DNA from: Deinococcus hopiensis KR-140
Lineage (GTDB): Bacteria; Deinococcota; Deinococci; Deinococcales; Deinococcaceae
Direction: 5' to 3'
Length of the DNA: 64,000 nt
Assembly: GCA_943327755.2 (NCBI GenBank)
Contig: CALPYF020000007.1
Location: forward strand, 67,954-131,953
The position numbers and the translations under genes are program-made. Positions 16,840 through 26,061 of the stretch are shown in pieces (position 1 is the stretch's first letter; each line of letters begins with the position of its first letter). Under the pieces are notes generated by a model that ran no database searches, was not told the origin of the DNA, and saw nothing but the letters and a program-made list of their open reading frames with translations.

Positions 16840-16876
16840 CATGCGCCGCGCCCCGGACTCTCGGTACACTGCCCCC

Positions 16877-17350
16877 ATGACACCCCCCACAGGTGCCCGC
16901 CCGGCGTGGCGATGGAAGACCCGCGCGCCCAGAACCCCCGAAACTCAACTGCGGCGCCAGGAGCGGCGCGCCGCCGCCCTGCTGATGCTCCTGACCGTGG
17001 TGACGATCAGCTCCTCAGTCCTGCTGCTCGGCGGACTGGGCAGCTGGGTCATGCTGGCCCTGGTCAACAGTGCCAGTGCTGATCCGAATACCGCTGCCTT
17101 CGCGCAGACCGCGCGCACCCTGGTGCCCTACGTCCGTCTGATCTCGGCCTACAGCGTCCTGGTACTGCTGCTCACCTGGGGTACCCGGCAGGCCGTCATC
17201 GAGCGGCGCGGGTACGCCCTGGGCCTGGCAGGCGGCCTGACGGCCACACTGCTGATCGCCTTCCCGCTCGGCACGCTGGTCGGTGTGGCGCTGGCCTGCT
17301 TGCTGCCGCCGAAACGCTGGCTGGATCAGCGGCCAGCCGCGCGGCCCTGA
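16877..17350 (+). CDS. Membrane protein with four TM segments
   Basis: The 157-aa protein has a basic N-terminus (WRWKTRAPRTP, RRQERR) and about four hydrophobic segments (33-60, 75-95, 108-130 and 132-145). TACACT at 16865-16870 lies six bases before the ATG, so the gene is probably leaderless. It overlaps the 3' end of the convergent 17326 gene by 25 bp. The function is unknown. Confidence 0.75.
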   Translation: MTPPTGARPAWRWKTRAPRTPETQLRRQERRAAALLMLLTVVTISSSVLLLGGLGSWVMLALVNSASADPNTAAFAQTARTLVPYVRLISAYSVLVLLLTWGTRQAVIERRGYALGLAGGLTATLLIAFPLGTLVGVALACLLPPKRWLDQRPAARP

Positions 17351-18138
17351 CCGTCACTGAGGCGGGCAGCGGCCTTATCGACAATCACGGTTTCATCCTG
17401 CCACCAGCACACCGTCATGACGTGCAGCGTCTTGCGCAGGCGCGCCAGTTCCGGCTGGAGCGCCACCATGTCCCGCACGCGCTGCTTGCGGTTGCGCTCC
17501 GGTGGCTGGCCACTGCGCGTCACCACGGGCGGCGGGACGGCCCACAGCGTGCCGTCGAACGACCCGCCGAAAGACAGCAGCTTGTACGTGATCTTCTTCG
17601 AGGGATACGTGCCGCGGTCATACTCGACGGCCAGGCGCTTGCCCTCAGGCGTCGTGTACACCGCGTCCGGCTCCACGTCCTCGTCCCCTCCCCCTGCGGT
17701 CTTCCAGGCCTGCGGGGGAATGCCCAGCTGCAGGCGCACCTCCGCCGTACCGACCGCGTGCGCGAGCACAGAAGGACGCATGGTAATCTCTGAGACTTTC
17801 AGCGCGCAGAACTCAGCCTCGACCAGCGTGCCACGCATGTGCACCGGCTCCACCTGATGCCGCACGCGGGCCAGGGACGCCAGATCCGCCGCGTCCGCCC
17901 CGAAGTACCGGCGCAACTGCCCGGCCGTCAGGACGTGATCGGTGGCCAGCGCCTCACGAATCGCTTCACGCCGTGCCGGGCGGGGAAACGTCTCCGCGCG
18001 CACCTCAGGCAGCAGACCGGCGTACACGCTGAGAAACGCCTGCGTCTCTGACCGGTCACTCGCCTGCACGCCCGCCCGGACTGCCAGTCGCGCCGCCCGC
18101 GCCGCTGCCGTTGCTGATGAAGAATCCAGGGCAGTCAT
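17326..18138 (-). CDS. Replication-relaxation-like protein
   Basis: The 270-aa protein fits the Replication-relaxation family plan: a helical/winged-helix N-terminal part (LTAGQLRRYFGADAADLASL) followed by a nuclease-fold-like core, PDAVYTTPEGKRLAVEYDRG, TYPSKKITYKLLSFGGSF and LWAVPPPVVTRSG. The ED/D-x-x-x-ExD-type residues recall PD-(D/E)xK enzymes. Family members occur on mobile elements and have been linked to plasmid replication or transfer, mostly by context. The assignment rests on a remembered family pattern and should be treated as moderate. Confidence 0.65.
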   Translation of the reverse strand: MTALDSSSATAAARAARLAVRAGVQASDRSETQAFLSVYAGLLPEVRAETFPRPARREAIREALATDHVLTAGQLRRYFGADAADLASLARVRHQVEPVHMRGTLVEAEFCALKVSEITMRPSVLAHAVGTAEVRLQLGIPPQAWKTAGGGDEDVEPDAVYTTPEGKRLAVEYDRGTYPSKKITYKLLSFGGSFDGTLWAVPPPVVTRSGQPPERNRKQRVRDMVALQPELARLRKTLHVMTVCWWQDETVIVDKAAARLSDGQGRAAGR

Positions 18139-18199
18139 GCGCTGAGACTAACAAACCACCCTGAAAAATCCAGACTCCCCCGTAAAACCAGCACCTGAA

Positions 18200-18227
18200 C
18201 TGAAAAAACGAGGTAAACGTCTACAAT
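18200..18227 (+). promoter_or_regulatory. Promoter at the start of the secretion cluster
   Basis: CTGAAA, 16 bp, then TACAAT; the -10 ends six bases before the ATG of the first gene, giving a probable leaderless message. Confidence 0.5.
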
Positions 18228-18233
18228 GAAGGC

Positions 18234-18659
18234 ATGAGTAGCCCCCCACAGACGGCAGCTCCTCCATCCCCCACGACTGGAGCCAACCCCACGCCCACCG
18301 CGCCCACCCCGGCCCCCACCCAGGGAAGCGCAACCTACATCCCCGTGCCCATTCCCGCCCAGCCGGGCCAGCCCGCCAGTTTCGGCGCGGCCGTGCTCGC
18401 CCTGGTCCTCATGGCGCTCGTGGCCTTCGTGCTGCGGACGCTCTGGCGCCTGCCTGAAGCGATGGCCCACAAGCAGTGGGTCCGCACCCTCGGCGGTCAG
18501 TACGCCGCGCAGAACCGCCTGCTGCACCTCATCGGATACCTCGCAGTTGCGGGCGGCGTCCTCACCGGGCAGGTCTTCATGGGTCTGATCGTCGCCGGCG
18601 TGTTCATCGTCGCGGCCAACACCCGTCCGCAGGGCGGATTACAGGACACGCCCGCCTGA
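18234..18659 (+). CDS. Membrane protein, first gene of the secretion operon
   Basis: The 141-aa protein has a Pro/Thr-rich N-terminal third, then two or three transmembrane segments (about 50-70, 95-112 and 113-130). Its stop overlaps the start of the transglycosylase gene (TGATG), which places it in the conjugation operon. A small early membrane subunit is expected in such clusters, but the sequence does not tell which. Confidence 0.8.
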   Translation: MSSPPQTAAPPSPTTGANPTPTAPTPAPTQGSATYIPVPIPAQPGQPASFGAAVLALVLMALVAFVLRTLWRLPEAMAHKQWVRTLGGQYAAQNRLLHLIGYLAVAGGVLTGQVFMGLIVAGVFIVAANTRPQGGLQDTPA

Positions 18660-19420
18660 TGCGCCCCCTCCTCATCGCGCTGGCCCTCCCGGTCAGCGCG
18701 GGAGCCGCCAGTATTCCAGCGGCCCCCGCCGGACTGACCAACACCTACGACCTCGCCGAACGCGCCGGACAACTGTTCGGCCTGCCGCCCCAACTCATGC
18801 GCGCCCTGGTCAAAGCCGAGTCGCAGGGCAACCCCTACGCCCTGAGCAAGGCGGGCGCCATGGGCCTGACCCAACTCATGCCCGGCACCGCCCGCGACCT
18901 CGGCGTGCGCAACCCCTGGGACGCCTGGGAAAACGCCTGGGGCGGCGCGAAGTACCTCAGTCAGCAGCTCAAGACCTTCCGGCGCCTGGACCTGGCCCTC
19001 GCGGCGTACAACGCGGGCGCCGGGAACGTCCAGACGTACGGCGGCGTGCCGCCCTTCGCGGAAACCCAGGCGTACGTCGTGAAAGTCGCCCGGTTCTACC
19101 AGGAGTTCCTGGCCGGCGCGCCCGCGCCCTACGCGCCCACCGTGGCCGCCGCCAGCAGGGGAGGGGAGAGCGCCCTGAAACCCCAGCCCCTCCCGCCGCT
19201 CGAGACCCTGATCACCCGCGTCCCCCTCACGCCCGCTGCGGTGCCCGCGACCAGCGCCGCACCCGCCACGCCAGCGGCCAAATCGACCTCGGCTACCGTA
19301 ACCCCGGCGGCCACGGCAGCCCCAGCGGCGGCCCCCTTCGCCCTGCACAGCACGCCCCTCAGCGGCGCCGCATCCTCCCCGTTCACGCTCCACAGCACCC
19401 CTCTCACAGGCGCGCCATGA
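18659..19420 (+). CDS. VirB1-like lytic transglycosylase
   Basis: The 253-aa enzyme opens the peptidoglycan for the secretion channel. A signal peptide (1-17) is followed by an SLT domain: ALVKAESQGNPYALS with catalytic Glu54, GAMGLTQLMPGTARDLG, NPWDAWENAWGGAKYLSQ and LALAAYNAGAGNV. The C-terminal third is a Pro/Ala/Thr linker ending in two near-identical repeats, FALHSTPLSGA and FTLHSTPLTGA. The start was set at ATG 18659, coupled to the previous gene; the open frame upstream is not used. Confidence 0.93.
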   Translation: MRPLLIALALPVSAGAASIPAAPAGLTNTYDLAERAGQLFGLPPQLMRALVKAESQGNPYALSKAGAMGLTQLMPGTARDLGVRNPWDAWENAWGGAKYLSQQLKTFRRLDLALAAYNAGAGNVQTYGGVPPFAETQAYVVKVARFYQEFLAGAPAPYAPTVAAASRGGESALKPQPLPPLETLITRVPLTPAAVPATSAAPATPAAKSTSATVTPAATAAPAAAPFALHSTPLSGAASSPFTLHSTPLTGAP

Positions 19421-20436
19421 CGCAACTTGCCCTGCCGCCGGGCATCGTGCTGCCCCCCGGCGCCACCGCCCGTGTAGAACCCGTCTACCTGACCGACCTC
19501 ACCCGCGAGAGTGAATACCAGGCGATCCTGCCCGTCCTGCCCGGCGGCGTACGCCGGATTGCGGCGCGCTACCTGCACGAACTGGACGAAATCAAGATGG
19601 ACGCCAACAAGCGCGTGCAACTGCGCCTCCGGGGCCTCCACGTCCGCCATGACGTCCTGGTTCTCCAGGACCACATCGACAGCATCGAAGCCCAGGTCAA
19701 GGGCTTCAAATCGAATGGCCGAAAAGGCGTCGAGGGCAGCACCCACCGCGTCTCCGCTGGCTACAACGACCGCGGCCGCCTGGACAAGGTCACGTTCCGC
19801 GTCGGCCGCCTGCTGCGCGGCGTCGCGGAACCGTTCCGGGACGTGATCGTGACCGCCAAGGGCATCGGCGTCTGCGGCATGCCCGCCAGCGGCAAAACCA
19901 CGTTCCTGCGCGACGCCATCCTGATCGACGGGGAATCCAACGGTTCATTCGGCGTCAACGTCGTCGACACCTCCAACGAGATCCTGGGCGAAGGCGACGA
20001 CCCCCACCCCGTCTTCGCCGACGTCCGCCAGGACAAAGTCGGTCAACCTGAAAACCTCGTGCCCGTCCTGCAACGCGCCATCCGCAATCACGGCACCGAG
20101 CGGATCTACGCCGACGAGGTGGGCTACCAGGACGGCGACGTACAACTGATCCTGCAGGCCGAACGCTTCGGCCCGACCATCACCTCCAGCGTCCACGGCC
20201 GCGACCTGCAAGGCGTCCTGCAAAACCGCGTCCTGATGCCCATGTTCGGCCTTGAAGTGCGCCCCGACGGCTCCCACCACATCGTGGGCAGCCCCGCCTT
20301 CGAGGCGTTCATCGAAGTCCGCCAGCGCAACTACTTCGTGCTGCACCGCAATCTCGCCGACAGCATTCAGCGCATCATCGCCGGTCAGCCCCCCATCACC
20401 GAGCACGTCTTCACCCAGGCCACGCGCCTGAACTGA
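19417..20436 (+). CDS. SpoIIIAA/Ycf45-type ATPase in the VirB11 position
   Basis: The 339-aa ATPase has an N-terminal domain of about 140 residues, Walker A GMPASGKTT (154-162), then VVDTSNEILGEGDDPHP (182-198), RIYADEVGYQDGDV and TITSSVHGRDLQGV. The VDTSNEI-G-G-DxPHP block and the DE-G and T-x-HG motifs are signatures of the Ycf45/SpoIIIAA family, relatives of the VirB11/PilT secretion ATPases. The gene is coupled to the transglycosylase by ATGA and lies just before the coupling-protein gene, so it probably powers assembly or transport in this secretion system. Confidence 0.85.
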   Translation: MTQLALPPGIVLPPGATARVEPVYLTDLTRESEYQAILPVLPGGVRRIAARYLHELDEIKMDANKRVQLRLRGLHVRHDVLVLQDHIDSIEAQVKGFKSNGRKGVEGSTHRVSAGYNDRGRLDKVTFRVGRLLRGVAEPFRDVIVTAKGIGVCGMPASGKTTFLRDAILIDGESNGSFGVNVVDTSNEILGEGDDPHPVFADVRQDKVGQPENLVPVLQRAIRNHGTERIYADEVGYQDGDVQLILQAERFGPTITSSVHGRDLQGVLQNRVLMPMFGLEVRPDGSHHIVGSPAFEAFIEVRQRNYFVLHRNLADSIQRIIAGQPPITEHVFTQATRLN

Positions 20437-20443
20437 GGTTCCC

Positions 20444-20965
20444 ATGAGTGAGCAGCAGCCCCCCACCCCGCAGCACGAGAAGACCGGCCCGGCCCAGCCT
20501 GAGAAAGCAGAAGTGGCCGCCGAACACCCCAACCGCCTCACCCCCCCCTCCGCTGACGAAGTCAAGGGCCTCATCAAGGCCGAAAAGTACATCCTGCTGA
20601 GCGAAGTGCTGAAAGGCAGCGAGGGGCAGGAGCGGCACTTCATCTACACCCGCATTCAGGAGGAGATCGCTGCGGGCGTCCTGCTGGCCGCGCCACTGGA
20701 GGACCAGACGGACGCCGGCATGAACCGCAAAGTCGCGGATGAACTCATCCTTGACACTCGGAGCCTCAAGCAGCTGCGCGAGCAGGTCGGCTTCGAGTTC
20801 CGGTACGCCCAGATGGCCGAGGGGAAAAGCGTGGCCTTCAAGGTCGGTGACGCCAAGACGCATTTCGAGCAGATTGCGCGCACCCGCATCAAGAAGCGCA
20901 GCAAGCCGGCCCGGTCCTCCCAGAAGGCGGAGAAGAAGGGCGCGCGGGCCCCTCAGGGAGAGTAA
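20444..20965 (+). CDS. Hypothetical basic-tailed protein between the ATPase and coupling-protein genes
   Basis: The 173-aa soluble protein has a Pro/Glu-rich disordered start, a helical core (SADEVKGLIKAEKYILLSEV) and a Lys/Arg-rich end (RIKKRSKPARSSQKAEKK). It sits seven bases after the ATPase gene and three before virD4, so it belongs to the operon and may be an accessory to the coupling protein. No family was recognised. Confidence 0.75.
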   Translation: MSEQQPPTPQHEKTGPAQPEKAEVAAEHPNRLTPPSADEVKGLIKAEKYILLSEVLKGSEGQERHFIYTRIQEEIAAGVLLAAPLEDQTDAGMNRKVADELILDTRSLKQLREQVGFEFRYAQMAEGKSVAFKVGDAKTHFEQIARTRIKKRSKPARSSQKAEKKGARAPQGE

Positions 20966-20968
20966 GCC

Positions 20969-23900
20969 GTGCTCAAACGGCTGGAGCACGACCCGATCAC
21001 GAACAGCACTGTTGTCCTGATCCTGTTCGTCCTGGCCCTCACGTTCTTCGGGGGCGGGTACTACCTCACCGACCGGGCACTCAAACCCGTCGCCCGCGCC
21101 CTGGAGACCACCGTGGTCACGCTGCCCGACAAGAGCAGCAGCAAGGCGCGGCGTGAACGCCGGACCATCAAGACCACCTGGGCCAAGAAACTGAACTCGA
21201 AAGGAGCGGTGCTGTACGCGCAGTGCCGCATGGACACCACCTGCAACGCCGGGCTGATGGTCAAGCCGTTCCCCACGGCCGGGCTGCTCGTCATGCTGCT
21301 GGGCGCCTCCACTCTGGGCAGCGGCATCGGCCTGAGCCTGTACCTGCGGCGCAAGCGGGACACGCTCGACGACGCGAAATGGCTGAAGGTCGACCCGTGG
21401 AAGTACCCGGAAATCTCCCGCTACACCGAAGGTGAAAAAGACAGCGCCGGGAACGTGACCGACCCGGTCATCGTGCCGCTCGGGTACGTGGTGGAGCAGG
21501 CGCCCATGCCGGACAATGCTGCGCCGGAACGGCCACTGATGTACAAGTACCACGGCATGAAACCGATTGGCCTGACGAGCAAGATGCTCCAGGAGCACGT
21601 GCTGGTCTACGGCCCGACCGGCACCGGGAAAACCAGCCGCGCACTGATGCACTTCGTGCTGGCCTTCGCGCGGCGTGGTGACGCCGTAGTGATCCTGGAC
21701 TTCAAGTTCCCCAAGCTCAATGGGGGATTCATGCAGACCATTGCGCTCTTTCGTCGCTTTGGACTGCCGACCTACCCGGTGTTGCCCTTCACGCGCGGTG
21801 GATTTAACGTTCCAGTCTTTGATTACATCCAGACCGTGCAGGACGGACGCGATCTTGCTGCAATCCTAGTCCCGACTCCGGAATATAAAGAGTCGGGCGG
21901 GGACTTTTACAAGTTAACCCAGCAAATCATTCTAGGTGCAGTATTCAAAGTGGTCGCCGGCAGCGTCACGCCAAACTTCAAAGAAGTGAGCCGTATCATG
22001 AACCAGACTCAGCCTGCATTCGAGAACTGGCTGAATGGGACTGGGGACGCTGTGGCGATTGAGCAACTCTCGCGGTTTATGGCCGAGAAGAGGGACTGGA
22101 ATGGATTCGTGACCGGCATCATCAACGCGCTGGAGGCGTTTGAGGATGACCGCGTCAGCGAAACCTTCACCAGCGTCCCCGGTCGGAACTTCGACCCAGA
22201 AAAATTCGTCAAGGATGGCGGACTCGTGTACTGGGGCATCCCCAGCGACAAAATGCGGACACCCCGCGGCGAAGTCATTACGCGAGTGTTCGATAACTGG
22301 CTGACCAACCAGATCGTGCGGCTACGCAACGAGGTGAGCCGCACGGGACCACAGCGCAGCGTCAGGTTGGTGTACGACGAAGCGCCGAGCATCGGCAAGC
22401 TGCGGAACGTGCTCCGCAGCGTCGGCACACTACGCGATAGCGACATCTGCCTGATCTTCGGTATTCAGAACGAGGACCAGATGGAGATCACGTATGACGA
22501 AAAAATTTGGGCGGCCATCACGAAGAACCTCGCCACCCGGCTAATCTTCCCGACAGGCTTTCAGGACGACGCCGCCAGGACCCTCAGCGGGTACCTGGGC
22601 GAGCGCGAGATCCGCGTACGGAACAACTCCATCTCCGGCACGACCAGTCTGAATCCCGAACCGGGTTCGGTTCGGCGGGGCCGCACCTATACGGTCCAGA
22701 AGCGTCCACTAGCGACCCCCAGTGAGATCAGTGAATGGCCGTACTTTCTCGCGATCCTGCAGACAAAGGGGACACTCCCGCCCGCGCTCCTCGCCACCGT
22801 CCCATTCCATGAACCTCGACCGTCCTTTTTTGGGTTAGACGGCCGACAATTCGTTGTCAACAACCAGGCGCTGCACGACGATTGGTACAACATCATGGAG
22901 CACCTCAGTGATGAGGAGCGGCAAGCTGAAATCGACGAGTACATCGCCGAAACCTTGAATGGGGAAGATCAGATGCCTGCAGGGACACTGACGCTCAAGG
23001 ACGTGTTCAACGACTGGATCCGGTTTGCGATCGTGGACGGCGCGACCTTCCGGCGAAGCGGGAAATTCTTTGAATTCCGTTACCCTTCGCTGCATCTCTC
23101 CCTGAAAGATCACACCGCGCAGCGCGCCGTGAGAGCCTTCCTCATGTCCAGCTGGATTGAGCCCGGTCGCGGCATCGAGGACTCCCCAGAAGACTGGGAC
23201 TGGGTACGCATCACTGAACTGGGAGCCGCGGTGCTCGGAACCTACGCCAAGAAAGAACTGGAGAACATCCGCTTCGCCAGTGCGTACATCGCCGAGCGCA
23301 AGCGATTGGAGGAAGCGGCCCCAGATCTCGGGGCGCGTTACGAGGAAGCGCGGGAGGTCCTGCCGGTCGAAGCGGCAGAAAACGCCACGATGGACATGCT
23401 GCGCCGCTTCGATGGGCTCCTCACCAAGGCGGAACTGGCGGCCGTCACCGAGAAGATCATGGCCAAGTTCACGCCTGTGCCCGGGCAGCCTGAACTCGTG
23501 AGTATTCCTCTGAGTCTGCCGTTTGAAGTTCTCGTACCGCGCCTGATCTCCCAGGTACGCGGCCGTGACGAGTCACAGGAGCTGACCTGGGATGACCGGC
23601 TGGGTGAACCCGACCCCAGGCCAGACCAAACGGTACCAGCGGCGCCAGCCCCGGCGGAGGCCGAACCTCAGGAGTCTGACCCGCAGGACGCTCCAGTCGC
23701 TGTGGCGCCGACCGCGCCTGCCTCCCCTGCTCCCGTGACCCCTGCGCTCCCCGTGACCCCATCCCCCGCACCGGACGCGCCAGCGCCAGCCGTCCAGGCC
23801 TTCGGTTCCCCGCCCGCACGCCCAGGGCAGGCGACCAGTTCGCAGGGAGGGGCGGACATCACCGTGCCTGACGACGCTGACGAGACCGACGTGCCCTTCC

Positions 23901-24088
23901 TGGTCACGCCAGCTCCAGTCAGCGCCGGACGGGGCAAGGGCCTGAGCAATCTCCGCCCAGGCGGCCGCAAACCGGTCAGTGAGCCTGAACCTGTCAGCCC
24001 GAGTGCCACCGAACCACCACTGGACGCCACGCCCGACACGAGTCCCGACACGAGTCAGGTCGAAACCCAGATGAACTTCGCCGACTGA
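20969..24088 (+). CDS. virD4: VirD4/TraG-type coupling protein
   Basis: The 1039-aa ATPase should recruit DNA and proteins to the secretion channel. It has two N-terminal transmembrane helices (about 12-35 and 100-122), Walker A GPTGTGKTS near residue 215, AVVILDFKFPK, a Walker B-like VRLVYDEAPSIGK near 470, and LIFGIQNEDQMEITY, the glutamine-sensor region typical of VirD4. From about 600 there is extra helical sequence, then a long Pro/Ala tail from about 890. AGGGAG precedes the GTG start. Bases from about 21800 to 22900 are visibly less GC-rich than both ends, suggesting recombination within the gene. Confidence 0.93.
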   Translation: MLKRLEHDPITNSTVVLILFVLALTFFGGGYYLTDRALKPVARALETTVVTLPDKSSSKARRERRTIKTTWAKKLNSKGAVLYAQCRMDTTCNAGLMVKPFPTAGLLVMLLGASTLGSGIGLSLYLRRKRDTLDDAKWLKVDPWKYPEISRYTEGEKDSAGNVTDPVIVPLGYVVEQAPMPDNAAPERPLMYKYHGMKPIGLTSKMLQEHVLVYGPTGTGKTSRALMHFVLAFARRGDAVVILDFKFPKLNGGFMQTIALFRRFGLPTYPVLPFTRGGFNVPVFDYIQTVQDGRDLAAILVPTPEYKESGGDFYKLTQQIILGAVFKVVAGSVTPNFKEVSRIMNQTQPAFENWLNGTGDAVAIEQLSRFMAEKRDWNGFVTGIINALEAFEDDRVSETFTSVPGRNFDPEKFVKDGGLVYWGIPSDKMRTPRGEVITRVFDNWLTNQIVRLRNEVSRTGPQRSVRLVYDEAPSIGKLRNVLRSVGTLRDSDICLIFGIQNEDQMEITYDEKIWAAITKNLATRLIFPTGFQDDAARTLSGYLGEREIRVRNNSISGTTSLNPEPGSVRRGRTYTVQKRPLATPSEISEWPYFLAILQTKGTLPPALLATVPFHEPRPSFFGLDGRQFVVNNQALHDDWYNIMEHLSDEERQAEIDEYIAETLNGEDQMPAGTLTLKDVFNDWIRFAIVDGATFRRSGKFFEFRYPSLHLSLKDHTAQRAVRAFLMSSWIEPGRGIEDSPEDWDWVRITELGAAVLGTYAKKELENIRFASAYIAERKRLEEAAPDLGARYEEAREVLPVEAAENATMDMLRRFDGLLTKAELAAVTEKIMAKFTPVPGQPELVSIPLSLPFEVLVPRLISQVRGRDESQELTWDDRLGEPDPRPDQTVPAAPAPAEAEPQESDPQDAPVAVAPTAPASPAPVTPALPVTPSPAPDAPAPAVQAFGSPPARPGQATSSQGGADITVPDDADETDVPFLVTPAPVSAGRGKGLSNLRPGGRKPVSEPEPVSPSATEPPLDATPDTSPDTSQVETQMNFAD

Positions 24089-24105
24089 ATTCAGGAACGC
24101 TGAAC

Positions 24106-24140
24106 GCGCACGTGCCTCAAGCTCGGCACGTGCGCTTTTC
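24106..24140 (+). terminator. Rho-independent terminator after virD4
   Basis: GCGCACGTGCC pairs exactly with GGCACGTGCGC over an 8-base loop and is followed by TTTT. Confidence 0.88.
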
Positions 24141-24164
24141 ACGGCCTGCGGCGTGATGTACACT
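24136..24164 (+). promoter_or_regulatory. Promoter of the small-gene array
   Basis: TTTTCA (24136-24141), 17 bp, TACACT (24159-24164), starting at the T-run of the terminator. It would start transcription about 100 bases before the first small gene. Confidence 0.55.
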
Positions 24165-24269
24165 CTGCGCAAGCCGCCCCCACAGCGACCGCGTGATTCG
24201 CACCCACGCCAGCCTCAAAGGGCGCTTCGCGTACCGCCGCCACCGAGCAGCGCACGCACGGAGAAAACC

Positions 24270-24692
24270 ATGAAGAATATTGTGAAGTTCTGGCTGACGG
24301 CTCAGGGCTACCTTTCGGCTACCGGCACCTTCCGAAACGGCCTGCTCTTTGGATTCCAGTACGGAACCAAGGTGTTTATGGCAGTGGAGACTGAGGATCA
24401 CCACTTCATCCTGGTGACCTTCGACATGAAGACCGGCGAGAAAGTCAAGCAGCACATCTCGACGATCAACAAGGAATACGCCTTGTACAAGATGGGTGTT
24501 CTGGAAGCGTGCCACATGCTCCTGGACCCCCCAGCTGATCTCGACGCGCTGATTTCTGAAGCAGGCGAAGCGCACGGAGCGGACTACCGCGAACTGCTGC
24601 GACTCGCCAAACTCGAAGGTAAGGACACGGACCTGCTCCGCGTTCCGACGTACCAGGCCATCGAGGCACTTCAGTACCTGTACCCCTTCTAA
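24270..24692 (+). CDS. Small-gene array member 1 (paralogue family)
   Basis: The 140-aa soluble protein starts MKNIVKFWLTAQGYLSATG, has a central beta part (GLLFGFQYGTKVFMAVETED) and a helical end with LLDPPADLDALI. The central strand pattern and the MK-N/K-hVKFW start are shared with the genes at 24823 and 25340, so the three are paralogues. It is read from the shared CACGGAG leader. The function is unknown; the position between virD4 and the rest of the secretion genes suggests a role during transfer or in the recipient (inference). Confidence 0.8.
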   Translation: MKNIVKFWLTAQGYLSATGTFRNGLLFGFQYGTKVFMAVETEDHHFILVTFDMKTGEKVKQHISTINKEYALYKMGVLEACHMLLDPPADLDALISEAGEAHGADYRELLRLAKLEGKDTDLLRVPTYQAIEALQYLYPF

Positions 24693-24822
24693 GCCAATCA
24701 CTCAGCCCCCCGTGGCGTAACCCGTGGACAGCGTGATCCTCACGACGTCCACGTTTCGTTTACCCCCAACCTGCCCCGGCATTCGCACCGCCAGGCACGC
24801 GCGTAGCGCACGGAGAACCACC

Positions 24823-25224
24823 ATGAAGAACATTGTTGAAGGCATTACCGCAACCATCGGCCTGAGCCACGACGCGATCGAGGGACTCAACGGCACCGAA
24901 GGACTCGTGTTCGCCCTTATCGAGCAGGGAACCTACCTGTCCGTAAGCGTGAACAACAGCCAGGAACTCGTGTTCCACCGGACACCCCTGGCAACCGAAG
25001 GCGCCGCCACCCGAACCCGCAAGTCACTGATGGACGCTCTGTGCGACGGCACGTTCAACAGCATCCAGGCCACCTGCCTGACGCTGCGGAACAATCCTGA
25101 CGCCCAGATCGGAGAACTGGGAGAGATGTGGGCCAACGCCTGCCTCCTGCACGAAGAAGCCGCGAGTTTCGACGTGTCCCTCCACGCCTCCGAGTTCCAG
25201 CAGCCCAGCCTGACGTTGCACTGA
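24823..25224 (+). CDS. Small-gene array member 2 (paralogue family)
   Basis: The 133-aa protein begins MKNIVEGITATIGLSHD. The strand pair GLVFALIEQGTYLSVSVNN aligns with GLLFGFQYGTKVFMAVETE and GLILAFQNGVHLCAVTLNG of its neighbours, and QIGELGEMWANACLLHEEA aligns with VMGRLGQEWADLYATARAD of member 3. It has the same leader and no known domain. Confidence 0.78.
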   Translation: MKNIVEGITATIGLSHDAIEGLNGTEGLVFALIEQGTYLSVSVNNSQELVFHRTPLATEGAATRTRKSLMDALCDGTFNSIQATCLTLRNNPDAQIGELGEMWANACLLHEEAASFDVSLHASEFQQPSLTLH

Positions 25225-25339
25225 GTGCGGCCCCTGACCGATCACCGCGCGCCTCCTGGCCAGCCGTGACCTGACACGCCGCCTCGCCCCCGCCGCAGCC
25301 TCACCGCGACGGACGCGCCTACGCGCACGGAGTACCACC

Positions 25340-25747
25340 ATGAAGAAACTTGTGAAGTTCTGGGTCGAGAAGCGCGGTTTCAGCCTCGCCAAGCAGACCA
25401 CCGAACGCGGCACGCATGGACTCATCCTCGCGTTCCAGAACGGTGTGCATCTCTGCGCGGTCACCCTGAACGGCCAGCAGCTGGAGTTCATCTCTACTGA
25501 CAGCCGCGAAGGAACCACCGTCAAACGGGACATCTCGTTTGCACAGGCGTCCGCTGACGGCATCACCCACGCGCTGCGCGAAGCCTGCTTCAACCGGCAC
25601 GTGGACACCGACACCGTGATGGGCCGCCTTGGACAGGAATGGGCTGATCTGTACGCCACTGCGCGCGCCGACGCCCGCCGCGACGCCACCCTGGCCGAGC
25701 ACCTGCACAACGCCCCCGCCTACTCCTTCGGGCTGCTGTTCGCCTGA
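25340..25747 (+). CDS. Small-gene array member 3 (paralogue family)
   Basis: The 135-aa protein begins MKKLVKFWVEKRGFSLAKQ, nearest to member 1 at the start and to member 2 at the end. A beta-rich middle and a helical C-terminal half suggest one small globular fold for the family. CACGGAG precedes the ATG by 9 bases. Confidence 0.78.
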   Translation: MKKLVKFWVEKRGFSLAKQTTERGTHGLILAFQNGVHLCAVTLNGQQLEFISTDSREGTTVKRDISFAQASADGITHALREACFNRHVDTDTVMGRLGQEWADLYATARADARRDATLAEHLHNAPAYSFGLLFA

Positions 25748-25809
25748 GGATCTCGCCCACCCCTGGTCAGTCCTGCTGATCACGCGCCCTGCGCACGGAG
25801 AGCCCCACC

Positions 25810-26061
25810 ATGAAGAATGCTGATCGACCCAAGATGACCCCCGCTCAAGCTGGCCGCCTCGGAGGACTGGAAACCTGGAGCCGTCACGGCGCCACACACC
25901 TGTCCGCCATCGGTTACGCCGGAGCACTGACGACTGCCGAACGCTACTACGGCGGCGACATGTCTCAGATGATGGCCTCACTGCGCGCTCGACGCACAAC
26001 TGAGGCTGTGTGGGACGAAAAGCTGATGTGTTGGGTCAAACCTGCGCAGGCGATTCAGTAA
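25810..26061 (+). CDS. Small-gene array member 4, GG-motif protein
   Basis: The 83-aa protein shares the leader and the MKN start but not the family fold. It contains TPAQAGRLGGLETWSRHGAT followed by HLSAIGYAGA, a pattern like the Gly-Gly/His repeats of small KGG/Em-type stress proteins. The function is unknown. Confidence 0.72.
   Translation: MKNADRPKMTPAQAGRLGGLETWSRHGATHLSAIGYAGALTTAERYYGGDMSQMMASLRARRTTEAVWDEKLMCWVKPAQAIQ

Noticed and set aside
17326..18138. Relaxase identity for the Replication-relaxation-like protein
   Set aside because: No HUH motif or catalytic Tyr pattern is visible; only a family resemblance, so it is listed as a candidate and not called a relaxase.
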